Shown here one piece after another: positions 1 through 11,079 of a stretch of 64,000 nt of DNA (positions within the stretch are counted from its first letter, which is position 1; each line of letters opens with the position of its first letter). The stretch spans positions 186,001 to 250,000 of the forward strand of contig CAJJDP010000149.1 of assembly GCA_905182995.1 (NCBI GenBank), read 5' to 3'. This DNA is from Paramecium octaurelia. Lineage: Eukaryota > Ciliophora > Oligohymenophorea > Peniculida > Parameciidae. The position numbers and the translations under genes were made by a program. The notes under the pieces were generated by a model. It worked only from the letters and a program-made list of their open reading frames with translations, was not told the DNA's origin and searched no databases.

Positions 1-324
1 AAATGCAATAATATACTCATAATTCAAGAAAGTAAGCAATTTACAAAATATTCTGATTACTTAAAAATTTCCAACAAACAAGTAAATTGACAAGATCCCA
101 TATGCTAATGAGTTTTCTATGGTAGAATAAATTGTATAAACTATCAGATTTACAATCTATGTAACAGGTAGTTACCTCATCTGATGTTTTAGACTCTAGG
201 AGTATAGTTTAAGTAAAAGTGAGACAATTTCAAAAGAGAAAATCAAAATAGTAATTGGCACTTTTAATTGTGTTGATTTATATCTTTATTATTATAATGA
301 TCTTACTTATAGTCTTCAAAATAA
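1..324. other. AT-rich leader, no gene seen
   Basis: I see no convincing coding frame, RNA gene or telomeric repeat here. It is probably intergenic, or the edge of an unseen gene to the left. Confidence 0.4.
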
Positions 325-1182
325 ATGGATGGTAAAATAAATGATAGGACTAGTAAAATTGATTTTATTAAATCAGAAACAATAAATTTTGCTATCCAAA
401 AATTTTCATTTCTCAAGAGTTATTTGTCCTTATCATTTTGTTTACAATTTTATTGCAATTCAGATAATTTTACTAGATTTTCAGGAATTTCATTCTTTTC
501 ACTCTCAGTATCACTGTATTTTCCTATCGAATGTTAAATGATTCTATCTGTTCCTTATTGCAATTTGTAATGGCTGACATTGCAAGATTAAAATGAGGGC
601 CAATTCATTGAAACATCGTTTGAAGGATATTTAAGAGGTTTATTCCTTTCTAAAGAAATAATATTGTTCATTTTCTTGTTTTAAGTATAAAATAATTACT
701 CTGGATTATTCTCAAGAATTCCAAATTAAATAATTATTAATCATATAGATATTTAATAAACCCCCTTCCATATGAGGAATCAGTTTATATCAACTCTTAG
801 CTCTCTTAATCGAAAAATAGTTTGTAAATAAACCATTTATTTAAAAATATTACATATGTTGTTGAAATTATATTTAAAATCAATTTTATCAAAATAATCA
901 ACTTAGAATTATTAGATTATCTATATATTTATAAGTACATAAGGATTTAATTCATATTTTTATAATTTAATTGATTCAAACTTCATAATATGCTAAAAAA
1001 ATTATTTTTATCACATTAGCAAAATTTTTGATGTTAATAATAATACATTTAGTAAAATCATCTAGCAAGACGCCTATGATTTATATTAACAAAAATCAAT
1101 ATATCTTTAAGATAAGAAAATAGCATTAAATTTAAGATTATTTTTTGTTTTGAAGATATAAATATTCATAAAATAAAAATGA
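325..1182 (+). CDS. Possible ORF upstream of the DENN gene (uncertain)
   Basis: With TAA/TAG read as Gln, this frame stays open from an ATG at 325 to a TGA at 1180-1182, about 285 codons. By my rough estimate from base composition, a TGA-free run this long is unlikely by chance in such AT-rich DNA. However, the translation is rich in Ile, Phe, Leu, Asn and Gln, shows no domain I recognise and has codon use like spacer DNA. The terminal TGA overlaps the ATG of the next gene in an ATGA arrangement. It could be a fast-evolving gene, a decayed gene, or the 5' region of the DENN locus with undetected introns. Confidence 0.2.
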
Positions 1183-3233
1183 AAAATCTGCATGAAGAAA
1201 ATGAAAAACTTCGCAAGGCTATAAAAGATAAAAAATAACAAATAGATGAAACAAATACGATGATACTAAAGTATCAAAAAAGCATTGAAGAATATGATCA
1301 AGAGAAATAATCAATTATGCAGGATATAAATGAGTTACTCAATTAAAGAGATAAGAATTTTGATAAGAAAATTAAGGGAATTATAGAGAGCCTTCCTTGC
1401 TAAATAGAACAGAAAAGTTTATAATCTTTGACAAAATCCATTATAAATAAAGGACTTAATGTTTTGAATAATCTGAGTTTAGTCTATAGGAATGCGTACA
1501 AAGAGGAATATAGTAAGTCCAAAGATGCAAAACCCTAACCCTTATTTGAATCATATTTTATAATAATGCATAGGCCTTAGGAATTATAGGATCTGTAGAA
1601 AGAAGAGATAATATTGAAGCCGAAGTTTTTATATCAATAATGCCATTAAGGGTGGACATCAAAGGAAAGGGAAAGCTGGGTTGATCACAAAAAAACGATA
1701 ATTAATCATTTCGAAAATAATTATATTATTGCAGAAAGACTAAATGATATTTCAAAAATATAGAATTTAATTTCAATGTATTAAATGTATAATCATTAGG
1801 TGCCTAAATCAAGAAGATGTGTTATAAGAAAATTCTTTTCTTTTTAATCTCTAAGGTTCGTCATTTGATGAATATGCGCCAAAAAATATAGAGTTGTTAA
1901 AAAGTGTTAACCCAAACAAATAATTATTCGTTTATGTTTAGGGTGTGGATGATTACATTACAATTTTTTCAGATGAAGGGTTTTCTTATTGGCCATGCAA
2001 AAAGTATTATTGTTTTTTGACATATTTTCCAATCGCAGAAATATTTGATTAGCTTTTGAAATTCGTATCAAGTATTTAATTTTTAAATCATATTTAGACT
2101 TAATTTAAGCATCTAGATTGGAGGCAATTAAAACAAAATAAGAATATATAGATTAAAGAATGTAAATGACATTAGAAGAGAAAGCATATTATAACTAAAA
2201 AAAATTTTAGGACATAGATGCAGTGAATATTCATTATGTATTTAAATTGTTTTAGTTTTAGAGAGTAGAAAGTATTATGGAAGAGTGCATCAAATTATTA
2301 ATGGATTAATATCTGGATTTTGATAAACCAAGAATAAATGTGGACTTATAAAGTATGTTACCTAAAACTTTCAATATTACACAAAAAACACTAATTTATT
2401 CCTTACCTATTTAGTAAAGGGATATAAGTATACCAGAAAACCTTAGACTAACAAGAAATGAAATAATAAAAAATAATAACATTAAATATGCTCATGTTGT
2501 GCAGTAGATCTTCAACTTTGATACCTTTATTAAAATCTTTTAGGAGATCTTGAAAGAAGGAAAAATCATATTCTATTGCCAAAATCTCTATATTTTAACC
2601 TCGGTTTGTTACTTCTTTCATTAAATAATTTATCCCTTTATATGGTTTGATCCAGCAATATACTATTGCAGTCTAAACAAATTAAGCATATTGATCGAAA
2701 ACGAAGATAAAAATGAAAATACTAAGCTTATAATAGGAATTAATACAGCTTTTTATAATAACAAAGCAAACTAAAAAAGAATTGAATCTAAAAAATTAAT
2801 GGTTGTAGATTTAAAAATCAAATAGGAAAAACAGGGCTTCAAAGTTGAGCCTATCATATACTAAGATAAACCTAGCTACTATCGGCTTTCCATATAGTCA
2901 AGGCGATATTATTAAATCAAATAGCTTCTGAAAGATGAAAATGCTCCAATTTCAATTTTCTAAAAAAATATCACTAAAATTGAAGCAGATAAATGCAGAG
3001 AATTCTTAGAATGTATGATGAAATTGATTTAGGAATGGTTGATTGACAGAATTTTGCCACAGCCAAATAACTAATTTGCGTAGAATGGGTGGAGCAGGGC
3101 ATTACTAAAAAATATTGTTATGGATCGTATTAAGGAAGATGGAGATAAAAACTTTATTACGTATTATATTTTCGAATCCAATTATTTTTAATTGTATTTG
3201 GAATCAAAATACAATTACAAGAATCCTAATTGA
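1179..3233 (+). CDS. DENN-domain protein (putative Rab GEF)
   Basis: Predicted 663-aa protein encoded in three exons. The inferred introns are 37 nt (1819-1855, long for this genome) and 26 nt (2072-2097); both are needed to keep the frame. The first ~60 residues are charged and coiled-coil-like. Residues ~225-280 resemble an upstream DENN module (VYVQGVDDYITIF, then KKYYCFLTYFPIAEIFDQLL). Residues ~435-475 resemble the core DENN signature: E-GKIIFYCQNLYILTS, then PFIWFDPA about 30 residues later. DENN proteins usually act as guanine-nucleotide exchange factors for Rab GTPases on membranes. I start at the first ATG after an in-frame TGA. The family call rests on motif spacing only, so the exact subfamily is unknown. 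Confidence 0.6.
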
Positions 3234-3264
3234 ATATTAAAAATAATTAATATAAATATTAATA

Positions 3265-3597
3265 ATGAATTCTGAAAAAGATTTCCAATATGACATCCAT
3301 GATGTATAAAATATTAAAACTGCCTTTTTGGATTTATAACAGGAAGAGAGCACTGGATTTAAATTGGGATTTGGAACTGCTATTTTGACTTACTTTGCAT
3401 TAAGAAGATTTACATATTTAAGGACAGGACCAAGGTAATGATATTGATTGCACTATTTAAGATTCGTCGGATCAATGATCTTTGGCTCTTAAGTATATGG
3501 CTTCTACACCCATAGATCTAGAGCATATTATGATTATGTGGCTTAATAAGTAAATTTACATGCATCCGAAGCAATTAATCAATGCCTTGGACATTGA
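3265..3597 (+). CDS. Small two-helix membrane protein, unknown
   Basis: Predicted 101-aa protein with one 27-nt intron (3435-3461) whose removal joins two hydrophobic segments in frame. The first segment is GFGTAILTYFALRR (residues ~39-52) and the second FVGSMIFGSQVYGFY (~59-73). A short, basic, Arg-rich loop lies between them, which suggests a hairpin in a membrane. The size and layout recall small mitochondrial inner-membrane proteins, but I do not recognise the family. It starts 31 bp after the DENN stop codon, a spacing normal for compact ciliate genomes, and is convergent with RSPH9, leaving only ~56 bp between stop codons. Confidence 0.6.
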
Positions 3598-3653
3598 CTA
3601 TACGATCATTTATCAATATAAAATACAAAATAACATATCTATTGTATCCTGAA

Positions 3654-4573
3654 TCATAATAAAAACTCAAAATCAGAATTCTTTATTCCATCTCCAAAAT
3701 AAGCATATCCAAATGTATAGTCATTGTTATAAGTGACATAACCCGGCCAAATCAAATTCCTTATTGTTATCTGATTCTCATAATAAATAGAATTACATTT
3801 CTTTGTGTTGAATCTGCTTACAAAGACCACTATTGATAGGGAGTGTCATCCACTAAAGAGTCCAAGAAATCTTCCCTATACAGAGCCTCATCACGAGCTT
3901 TATGATACAATTTCAATTCTACCTATTAAGTCCTGTTTATCTTTTCTTGTGGGAGCTCTAAAATGCTAATAATTTTTTAATTCAGCTTTCACTCCCTTAA
4001 ATGCTTTTCTAATTAATTCGTGAGTAGGTGTCAAACGGTAGGATCCCACAGGTATTGATGCACAATGGAATTCAACCTACTAAACAACATAAGAGAGTCT
4101 TTCTAATTCTGAAAAGTGTTTAGCTGGCAGTTACGCAGGGATTTCCAGGGAATCCTCAAAATTGATCTCTTCTTCGGTCTTGAACACAATATGTTCATGC
4201 TAACCTGTAAAGGGCTCTCTTAAGTTGTCAGCTCTTTATGCATATTCTTCATTATATTTTGGTAATTCAGCAAAGTGATAATTATTCGAACTAAATACAT
4301 TCACCCCTAATTACATACCTCCAATAGAATTTTTTCAACGGGAACTCGTATTAGCCTTTATATTGAATTCCCATCGCTATATAATAGTCTTTTTCTACTC
4401 CTTCCACTCTTCCCCAAAACAATACTTCATCAAAAGTATAATGCTCTTGAATCTTAAGAATTGCCAATTTTAGTTTTATTCTACCTTTAACATTTCAATC
4501 TATACCTTTCTTCCATATTCAAAGTCTACCCTATTTATTAAATGAATTTCAAGTCATTAAAAGAGATATCCAT
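3654..4573 (-). CDS. RSPH9: Radial spoke head protein 9 homologue
   Basis: Predicted 273 aa, close to the ~276 aa of animal RSPH9. RSPH9 is part of the radial spoke head in motile cilia, which carries mechanical signals from the central pair to dynein. Recognisable blocks are YTFDEVLFWGRVEGVEKDYY near residue 45, FVFKTEEEI in the middle, FLDSLVDD, and NLIWPGYVTY near the C-terminus. Four introns are inferred from frame: 4481-4505 (25 nt), 4291-4318 (28 nt), 3898-3922 (25 nt) and 3777-3796 (20 nt). All are GT...AG, and together they restore one continuous frame of 822 nt. The gene shares a ~200-bp divergent promoter region with the Alba gene. High confidence in identity; the 20-nt intron is the least certain piece. 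Confidence 0.9.
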
Positions 4574-4774
4574 TAAAATAAATAATAAAATATTATATAA
4601 TATATTTTCGATTGTCAGAGCTTCAAGTGTTTTTAAGATGGCCTCTATGATGATTGATTAGCCATATCTTAGTTATCACACAAACTCATCAAAGAATGAT
4701 TCTATTATATAGATTAAATTTGAGATATTTAGATTTGTTTTAATTACTCAAAAAGATTTGTATTAATATTTAAT
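4574..4774. promoter_or_regulatory. Divergent intergenic promoter region
   Basis: About 200 bp separate the start codons of RSPH9 (minus) and the Alba gene (plus), so both promoters must lie here. It is AT-rich, with no single element I can name. A 70-codon ORF (4638-4847) overlaps it and is probably fortuitous. Confidence 0.45.
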
Positions 4775-5736
4775 ATGGCCACCAAAAGAAAGTATTAAAG
4801 GAATGTAGTTGATAACTAAAAGCCTGAAGAGAACGTCATTAGAGTGACAAATCGCGTCTAATCATCAAACTATGTTAGGAGAGCTCTGTGGCTATTCTAA
4901 GGCACTCGTAAAGAGAATCAACCACCTGCCTTTGATACTGTAATTATAACTGCTATTGATAACGCTATTACTAAGGCGATTATTATATCTGAAGTTGTAA
5001 GAAGAAGAATAGCTGGCTTATATTAAATTAATACAATTAAACAGGTAGAAATCAATGAAGTTTATGAACCATTGGAGGAAGGACTTGTGGCTGTTAAAGT
5101 TTTGAGAAAATTAGCATCTTTATAAATTAAACTAACAAAGACACCAACTGAACAAGATAAAAAAGAACCAGGATTCCAAGTAATTATATTCAATTTATAA
5201 TAAAGGAACTTTTACCACCTGATCAAATTTAAACAACTAGACCTGAAAGATAAAGATCTCCAAAAAGAAACAGAAGCAAATCAGATAACAAAAGAAATTA
5301 TAGCAATAAAAGAGAGGACAGAGATGAAAATAGAAGAGATAATAGAGATGATAAAAGAGATAACAGAAACTATAGAAAAGACAATAGAAGGGGCGGTAGA
5401 GATAACAGAGATAATAGAGATAATAGAGATAACAGAGATAACAGAGATAATAGAGATAATAGGGATAATAGAGATAACAGAGATAACAGATATAATAGAG
5501 ATAACAGAGATAATAGAGATAACAGAGATAACAGAGATAATAGAGATAACAGAGATAACAGAGATAATAGAGATAACAGAGATAATAGATATAATAGAGA
5601 TAACAGAGATAACAGAGATAACAAAGATAACAGAGATAACAGAGATAACAAAGATAACAGAGATAAAAGAGACAACAGAGATAACAAAGAAGGTGGCCAA
5701 CAAAAAACAAGAGGAGGAAATAAATAATAATAATGA
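4775..5736 (+). CDS. Alba-domain DNA/RNA-binding protein with RDN-repeat tail
   Basis: Predicted 311 aa with one 26-nt intron (5180-5205). Residues ~20-125 match the Alba fold: NVIRVTNRVQSSNYVRRAL, then VIITAIDNAITKAIIISEVV followed by RRRIAGLY. In eukaryotes this family binds RNA or DNA in RNA metabolism or chromatin. After the intron comes a basic linker (RPERQRSPKRNRS). About 150 residues follow that are dominated by the tripeptide Arg-Asp-Asn, with variants RYN, NKD and RRGG, ending in a GG/RGG-like patch and poly-Gln. Such tails are low-complexity RNA-binding regions. In many eukaryotic Alba proteins the tail is RGG; here it is mostly RDN, which is unusual. The frame and the TGA stop are clear. 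Confidence 0.85.
5330..5690 (+). repeat. 9-nt tandem repeat encoding (Arg-Asp-Asn)n
   Basis: Imperfect tandem copies of agagataac/agagataat span roughly 360 bp inside the Alba gene. The period is 9 nt and variation is nearly all third-position (aac/aat), so selection appears to hold the tripeptide. The repeat keeps several other frames on both strands open, producing spurious ORFs. Confidence 0.9.
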
Positions 5737-5903
5737 GTTCATTAAAACATATAGCAGAATAACAATCTCATCAATTATCCCTCCATCCATTATTAACATT
5801 TAGGCTAAATGCTTTCGATTTGCTAATAAATTACTTGATCATATTATCTCTTAAAGTTTTAAAATCTAAAAAACGATTAACATATCTGTTTATATATAAT
5901 ATC
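5737..5903. other. Short convergent spacer
   Basis: 167 bp lie between the stop codons of the convergent Alba and kinase genes. It is AT-rich and I see no other feature. Confidence 0.5.
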
Positions 5904-7455
5904 TCAAATAGTTTTCTCTTTTTCGTCGGAATCCTCTTCTGATTGTATTTGGTCAATTAATTCATGAAATCTTTTAATTTTTTCAATATAGTCAAAGAAA
6001 TCTCCTTCCTACCTCTTAAAGTTCACACATATAATATTCTTCTTAGTTTCTAATTGTGCTATTTCAACTTTCAGAATTGTATCTTTTGTTTCACTAGAAA
6101 TTATTAACTATATTAATCTAAGAATACTTACACTAAACTCATATTTTTCTGATTCTTTCTTAATTTTTAGGTCATATTCATTATAATCTAATTATTTTCT
6201 CAGCAAATTCATGAATAAAGTTGGATCTATATTGATTAAATAACTATCAGATCTTATTAATTCAAGCTAAAATAACATTAAAGAAGAATACAGGTATTAA
6301 TTTTATAACTATATTCTAATTTTACTCCATCCCCTAAAATTCTTATTCTTATGAATCTGATCTAAACTACCCTACTCCTGTTTATACTAAAACTCACTAT
6401 TATTATATACATATTGATTTATCGTTGTTAATAATATTTTTTCCTTTATTAACTTAGCGAGTTAAAGTTTCTTTTATAATGCATTATTCAATCTTTTTTT
6501 GCTTTGAAGAAAATTCTCTAACCATCTCTTCTGTGAATTCAGAATTGCACTAAGTCCATGGATGATTATAAACTTCACTCAAGGAGAGTCTATTTTTTGG
6601 ACTATCTGTTAACATTCCTTGAATAAGGTCCCTAATATAAATAATTAAAAATGATAAAAACTTAAAGTCATCAGTGAAAGCAACATTATGATTATCCTAT
6701 TGCATTTGTTTCCAAATCGATTGGGGTGTAGTTTGAAATCCCATATAATTTGGATTTGTCTTTTCAGTGTTGGAGAATGGTGGCCTTCCAACCATCAATA
6801 TAAACAAGATCATTCCTAGTGCAAATATGTCTTTGCTTTATTCATAATTGTTGTTCTCTTTAGCCCATGATGGAGTCTCAAAGGCTATATACTTTGTAAT
6901 AAAGTTTTACTATATTTTTTTTTTCTTATCTAATTCAGTCCTAACTCTCCGATTTTAATGGTTTTGGCATCAGCAAAAAATATGACTTCTGCTGTCAACT
7001 CTCCATGATATAATCCTTACTTGTGAATTGAAACCAATCCTTTAAATTATTAATTATATTACCATCAACAAGTTATTTAAAATAGTGTCTGGCTTGGGCT
7101 TCATGAAATTTTCCTGTTTAAAATAAGTATTCAAACAGTTCCCCTCCCTTTGGATATTCATATATAACGCATGATCTATTCATCATGGTGCTATTTTTTT
7201 TCTTATTGTCATTATAATAAACAATACCGTGTAGATTCCTTCGTTTCTAATTTAGATGATCTTAAGAATGGAAGGATGCTCTAAGTTTTGAATAATTTAT
7301 AAATTTTAAAGTTAATCCCTCACGCTGACATTGAAAAAATTCAGCAAAAAGTATTATCCTTGATTATTTTTGCCTATTTTCACTTTGTACTATTAAAGAT
7401 AGTCATCCTTATACCTCTTTGCAACCAAAATAATGTTAAATCTCAAATTCATCAT
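5904..7455 (-). CDS. CAMK-like protein pseudokinase with C-terminal KA1-like domain
   Basis: Predicted 457 aa, with seven inferred introns of 23-30 nt: 7202-7227, 7040-7062, 6885-6910, 6632-6661, 6387-6410, 6267-6291 and 6108-6131. Kinase-fold landmarks are clear: LEHPSILKII, YEYPKGGELFEYL, EAQARHYFKQLVDG, DIFALGMILFILMVGRPPF and a final lobe motif MLTDSPKNRLSLSEVYNHPW. The catalytic residues are missing. The glycine loop and VAIK lysine are unrecognisable, the HRDLKPEN loop reads YHGELTAE, and DFG reads GEL. It is therefore probably catalytically dead. The C-terminus ends with VNFKRQEGDFFDYIEKI, like the KA1-type domain of SNF1/CHK1-related kinases. It starts at a double ATG and is divergent from the MORN gene. 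Confidence 0.8.
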
Positions 7456-7823
7456 ATTTTGCTTTTGTTTACATTTCTTATTTAAACAAAAAATTATAAA
7501 ATCAATAAAAATTCTTTTCTTATTTCCATCGCTTAATATCAAATAAATTTATAATAATCTTGATATCGTCTCAATAGTTACAATGATGAATAATTATTTA
7601 TAAATTTAGAATTTATATTTTTAGAATTAAACATATTTATAGGATTGTTAATAGAGATAAATCAAGTTTCTAATAATTAAATTTTAGACTAAGTTTCAAA
7701 AAGAAGAATTAAGAGTAGTTATTTAGATCTCAATGATCATTGTATAAATTCTCTATAAGCAAATATTTTTTGCTATAAAGTACTTAAAATTTAAATAATT
7801 TTTATCCTCGATCTTTTTGTTTC
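7456..7823. promoter_or_regulatory. Divergent promoter region, pseudokinase / MORN gene
   Basis: A 368-bp AT-rich spacer between two start codons on opposite strands. The same spacer recurs at 8992-9359, 10712-11079 and 38133-38500 with no difference that I can see. I cannot name specific elements. Confidence 0.45.
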
Positions 7824-8238
7824 ATGCAAAGACTATACAATTTTGAGGATGGTAGTGTATATGAGGGATAATGGTCTAATAATAAATAGAATGGGCAAGG
7901 GAAATAGATCTATCCTGATGGCAGTTCTTATGATGGGAATTGGAGTAATGGTATGAAGAATGGGAAAGGGATTTACAATTATTCTGATGGTAGCTAGTAT
8001 TCTGGAATGTGGAAGGATGATCAAAAGCATGGTGTAGGGAAATATAAATATAAAGATGGGAGTTATTACGATGGTGAATGGCAAAAGAATGTTTAACAAG
8101 GAGATGGAAAGTTTGTCAATGTTGATAATAGTTAATATGAAGGGCAATGGGTTAATGGTAAGAAACATGGACATGGGAGATACTATTATGTTGATGGAAG
8201 CTTTTATGAAGGAAAATGGGAAAATGGTTAAAAGAATG
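7824..8238 (+). CDS. MORN-repeat protein, 5' part (contig copy 1)
   Basis: First ~138 codons of the MORN gene that is complete at 11,080-11,949. It is cut by the N at 8239. The sequence appears identical to that copy, so it is best read as the end of a contig, not as a separate gene. Confidence 0.8.
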
Positions 8239-8239
8239 N
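8239..8239. other. Contig join (single N)
   Basis: After this N, sequence 8240-9774 repeats 6704-8238 (offset 1,536). This is an unresolved overlap, not a biological junction. Confidence 0.85.
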
Positions 8240-8991
8240 ATTTGTTTCCAAATCGATTGGGGTGTAGTTTGAAATCCCATATAATTTGGATTTGTCTTTT
8301 CAGTGTTGGAGAATGGTGGCCTTCCAACCATCAATATAAACAAGATCATTCCTAGTGCAAATATGTCTTTGCTTTATTCATAATTGTTGTTCTCTTTAGC
8401 CCATGATGGAGTCTCAAAGGCTATATACTTTGTAATAAAGTTTTACTATATTTTTTTTTTCTTATCTAATTCAGTCCTAACTCTCCGATTTTAATGGTTT
8501 TGGCATCAGCAAAAAATATGACTTCTGCTGTCAACTCTCCATGATATAATCCTTACTTGTGAATTGAAACCAATCCTTTAAATTATTAATTATATTACCA
8601 TCAACAAGTTATTTAAAATAGTGTCTGGCTTGGGCTTCATGAAATTTTCCTGTTTAAAATAAGTATTCAAACAGTTCCCCTCCCTTTGGATATTCATATA
8701 TAACGCATGATCTATTCATCATGGTGCTATTTTTTTTCTTATTGTCATTATAATAAACAATACCGTGTAGATTCCTTCGTTTCTAATTTAGATGATCTTA
8801 AGAATGGAAGGATGCTCTAAGTTTTGAATAATTTATAAATTTTAAAGTTAATCCCTCACGCTGACATTGAAAAAATTCAGCAAAAAGTATTATCCTTGAT
8901 TATTTTTGCCTATTTTCACTTTGTACTATTAAAGATAGTCATCCTTATACCTCTTTGCAACCAAAATAATGTTAAATCTCAAATTCATCAT
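8240..8991 (-). CDS. Pseudokinase, N-terminal part (redundant copy 2)
   Basis: Copy of 6704-7455. It contains the N-terminal ~230 residues up to the SIWKQ region and is truncated at the contig edge. See the complete gene at 5904-7455. Confidence 0.75.
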
Positions 8992-9359
8992 ATTTTGCTT
9001 TTGTTTACATTTCTTATTTAAACAAAAAATTATAAAATCAATAAAAATTCTTTTCTTATTTCCATCGCTTAATATCAAATAAATTTATAATAATCTTGAT
9101 ATCGTCTCAATAGTTACAATGATGAATAATTATTTATAAATTTAGAATTTATATTTTTAGAATTAAACATATTTATAGGATTGTTAATAGAGATAAATCA
9201 AGTTTCTAATAATTAAATTTTAGACTAAGTTTCAAAAAGAAGAATTAAGAGTAGTTATTTAGATCTCAATGATCATTGTATAAATTCTCTATAAGCAAAT
9301 ATTTTTTGCTATAAAGTACTTAAAATTTAAATAATTTTTATCCTCGATCTTTTTGTTTC

Positions 9360-9958
9360 ATGCAAAGACTATACAATTTTGAGGATGGTAGTGTATATGA
9401 GGGATAATGGTCTAATAATAAATAGAATGGGCAAGGGAAATAGATCTATCCTGATGGCAGTTCTTATGATGGGAATTGGAGTAATGGTATGAAGAATGGG
9501 AAAGGGATTTACAATTATTCTGATGGTAGCTAGTATTCTGGAATGTGGAAGGATGATCAAAAGCATGGTGTAGGGAAATATAAATATAAAGATGGGAGTT
9601 ATTACGATGGTGAATGGCAAAAGAATGTTTAACAAGGAGATGGAAAGTTTGTCAATGTTGATAATAGTTAATATGAAGGGCAATGGGTTAATGGTAAGAA
9701 ACATGGACATGGGAGATACTATTATGTTGATGGAAGCTTTTATGAAGGAAAATGGGAAAATGGTTAAAAGAATGGATTGGGAAAGATGTAATATAAAAAT
9801 GGAAGTTTTTATAAAGGATTATGGAAGAATGATCAAAAGAACGGAAAAGGAATCTATAAATAATTAGATCGAAGTTGTTACGAAGGAGAATGGTTCAATA
9901 ATAAGTAGAATGGTTTTGGTAAACAAACTTACTAAGATGGGAGTATTTATGAGGGTGA
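9360..9958 (+). CDS. MORN-repeat protein, 5' part (redundant copy 2)
   Basis: Copy of 11,080-11,678, cut by the N at 9959. This contig (8240-9958) is wholly contained in the next one (9960-11,678). Confidence 0.8.
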
Positions 9959-9959
9959 N
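9959..9959. other. Contig join (single N)
   Basis: Sequence 9960-11,678 repeats 8240-9958 (offset 1,720). Confidence 0.85.
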
Positions 9960-10711
9960 ATTTGTTTCCAAATCGATTGGGGTGTAGTTTGAAATCCCAT
10001 ATAATTTGGATTTGTCTTTTCAGTGTTGGAGAATGGTGGCCTTCCAACCATCAATATAAACAAGATCATTCCTAGTGCAAATATGTCTTTGCTTTATTCA
10101 TAATTGTTGTTCTCTTTAGCCCATGATGGAGTCTCAAAGGCTATATACTTTGTAATAAAGTTTTACTATATTTTTTTTTTCTTATCTAATTCAGTCCTAA
10201 CTCTCCGATTTTAATGGTTTTGGCATCAGCAAAAAATATGACTTCTGCTGTCAACTCTCCATGATATAATCCTTACTTGTGAATTGAAACCAATCCTTTA
10301 AATTATTAATTATATTACCATCAACAAGTTATTTAAAATAGTGTCTGGCTTGGGCTTCATGAAATTTTCCTGTTTAAAATAAGTATTCAAACAGTTCCCC
10401 TCCCTTTGGATATTCATATATAACGCATGATCTATTCATCATGGTGCTATTTTTTTTCTTATTGTCATTATAATAAACAATACCGTGTAGATTCCTTCGT
10501 TTCTAATTTAGATGATCTTAAGAATGGAAGGATGCTCTAAGTTTTGAATAATTTATAAATTTTAAAGTTAATCCCTCACGCTGACATTGAAAAAATTCAG
10601 CAAAAAGTATTATCCTTGATTATTTTTGCCTATTTTCACTTTGTACTATTAAAGATAGTCATCCTTATACCTCTTTGCAACCAAAATAATGTTAAATCTC
10701 AAATTCATCAT
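9960..10711 (-). CDS. Pseudokinase, N-terminal part (redundant copy 3)
   Basis: Third copy of 6704-7455, truncated at the contig edge at the same base as copy 2. The shared breakpoint is typical of contigs split at a branching assembly node. Confidence 0.75.
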
Positions 10712-11079
10712 ATTTTGCTTTTGTTTACATTTCTTATTTAAACAAAAAATTATAAAATCAATAAAAATTCTTTTCTTATTTCCATCGCTTAATATCAAAT
10801 AAATTTATAATAATCTTGATATCGTCTCAATAGTTACAATGATGAATAATTATTTATAAATTTAGAATTTATATTTTTAGAATTAAACATATTTATAGGA
10901 TTGTTAATAGAGATAAATCAAGTTTCTAATAATTAAATTTTAGACTAAGTTTCAAAAAGAAGAATTAAGAGTAGTTATTTAGATCTCAATGATCATTGTA
11001 TAAATTCTCTATAAGCAAATATTTTTTGCTATAAAGTACTTAAAATTTAAATAATTTTTATCCTCGATCTTTTTGTTTC

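Noticed and set aside
1532-1546. Telomere-like ccctaaccc string
   Set aside because: It is a single occurrence inside the DENN coding frame, and Paramecium telomeres are arrays of CCCCAA/CCCAAA.
4638-4847. 70-codon ORF starting MASMMIDQ
   Set aside because: It overlaps the Alba start in another frame and has no recognisable domain; it is probably fortuitous in promoter DNA.
5400-5690. CRISPR-like regular repeats
   Set aside because: The units are 9 nt, contiguous, without spacers, and protein-coding in a eukaryote.
5237-5803. Several long ORFs on both strands rich in CYL, LLS or ITE repeats
   Set aside because: All are alternative frames of the 9-nt repeat in the Alba gene. Only the RDN frame joins the Alba domain through an intron and ends in TGA.
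9369-9710. 113-codon minus-strand ORF (repeated at 11,089 and 38,510)
   Set aside because: It is the complement of the MORN repeats, and the plus frame has the clear protein signature.
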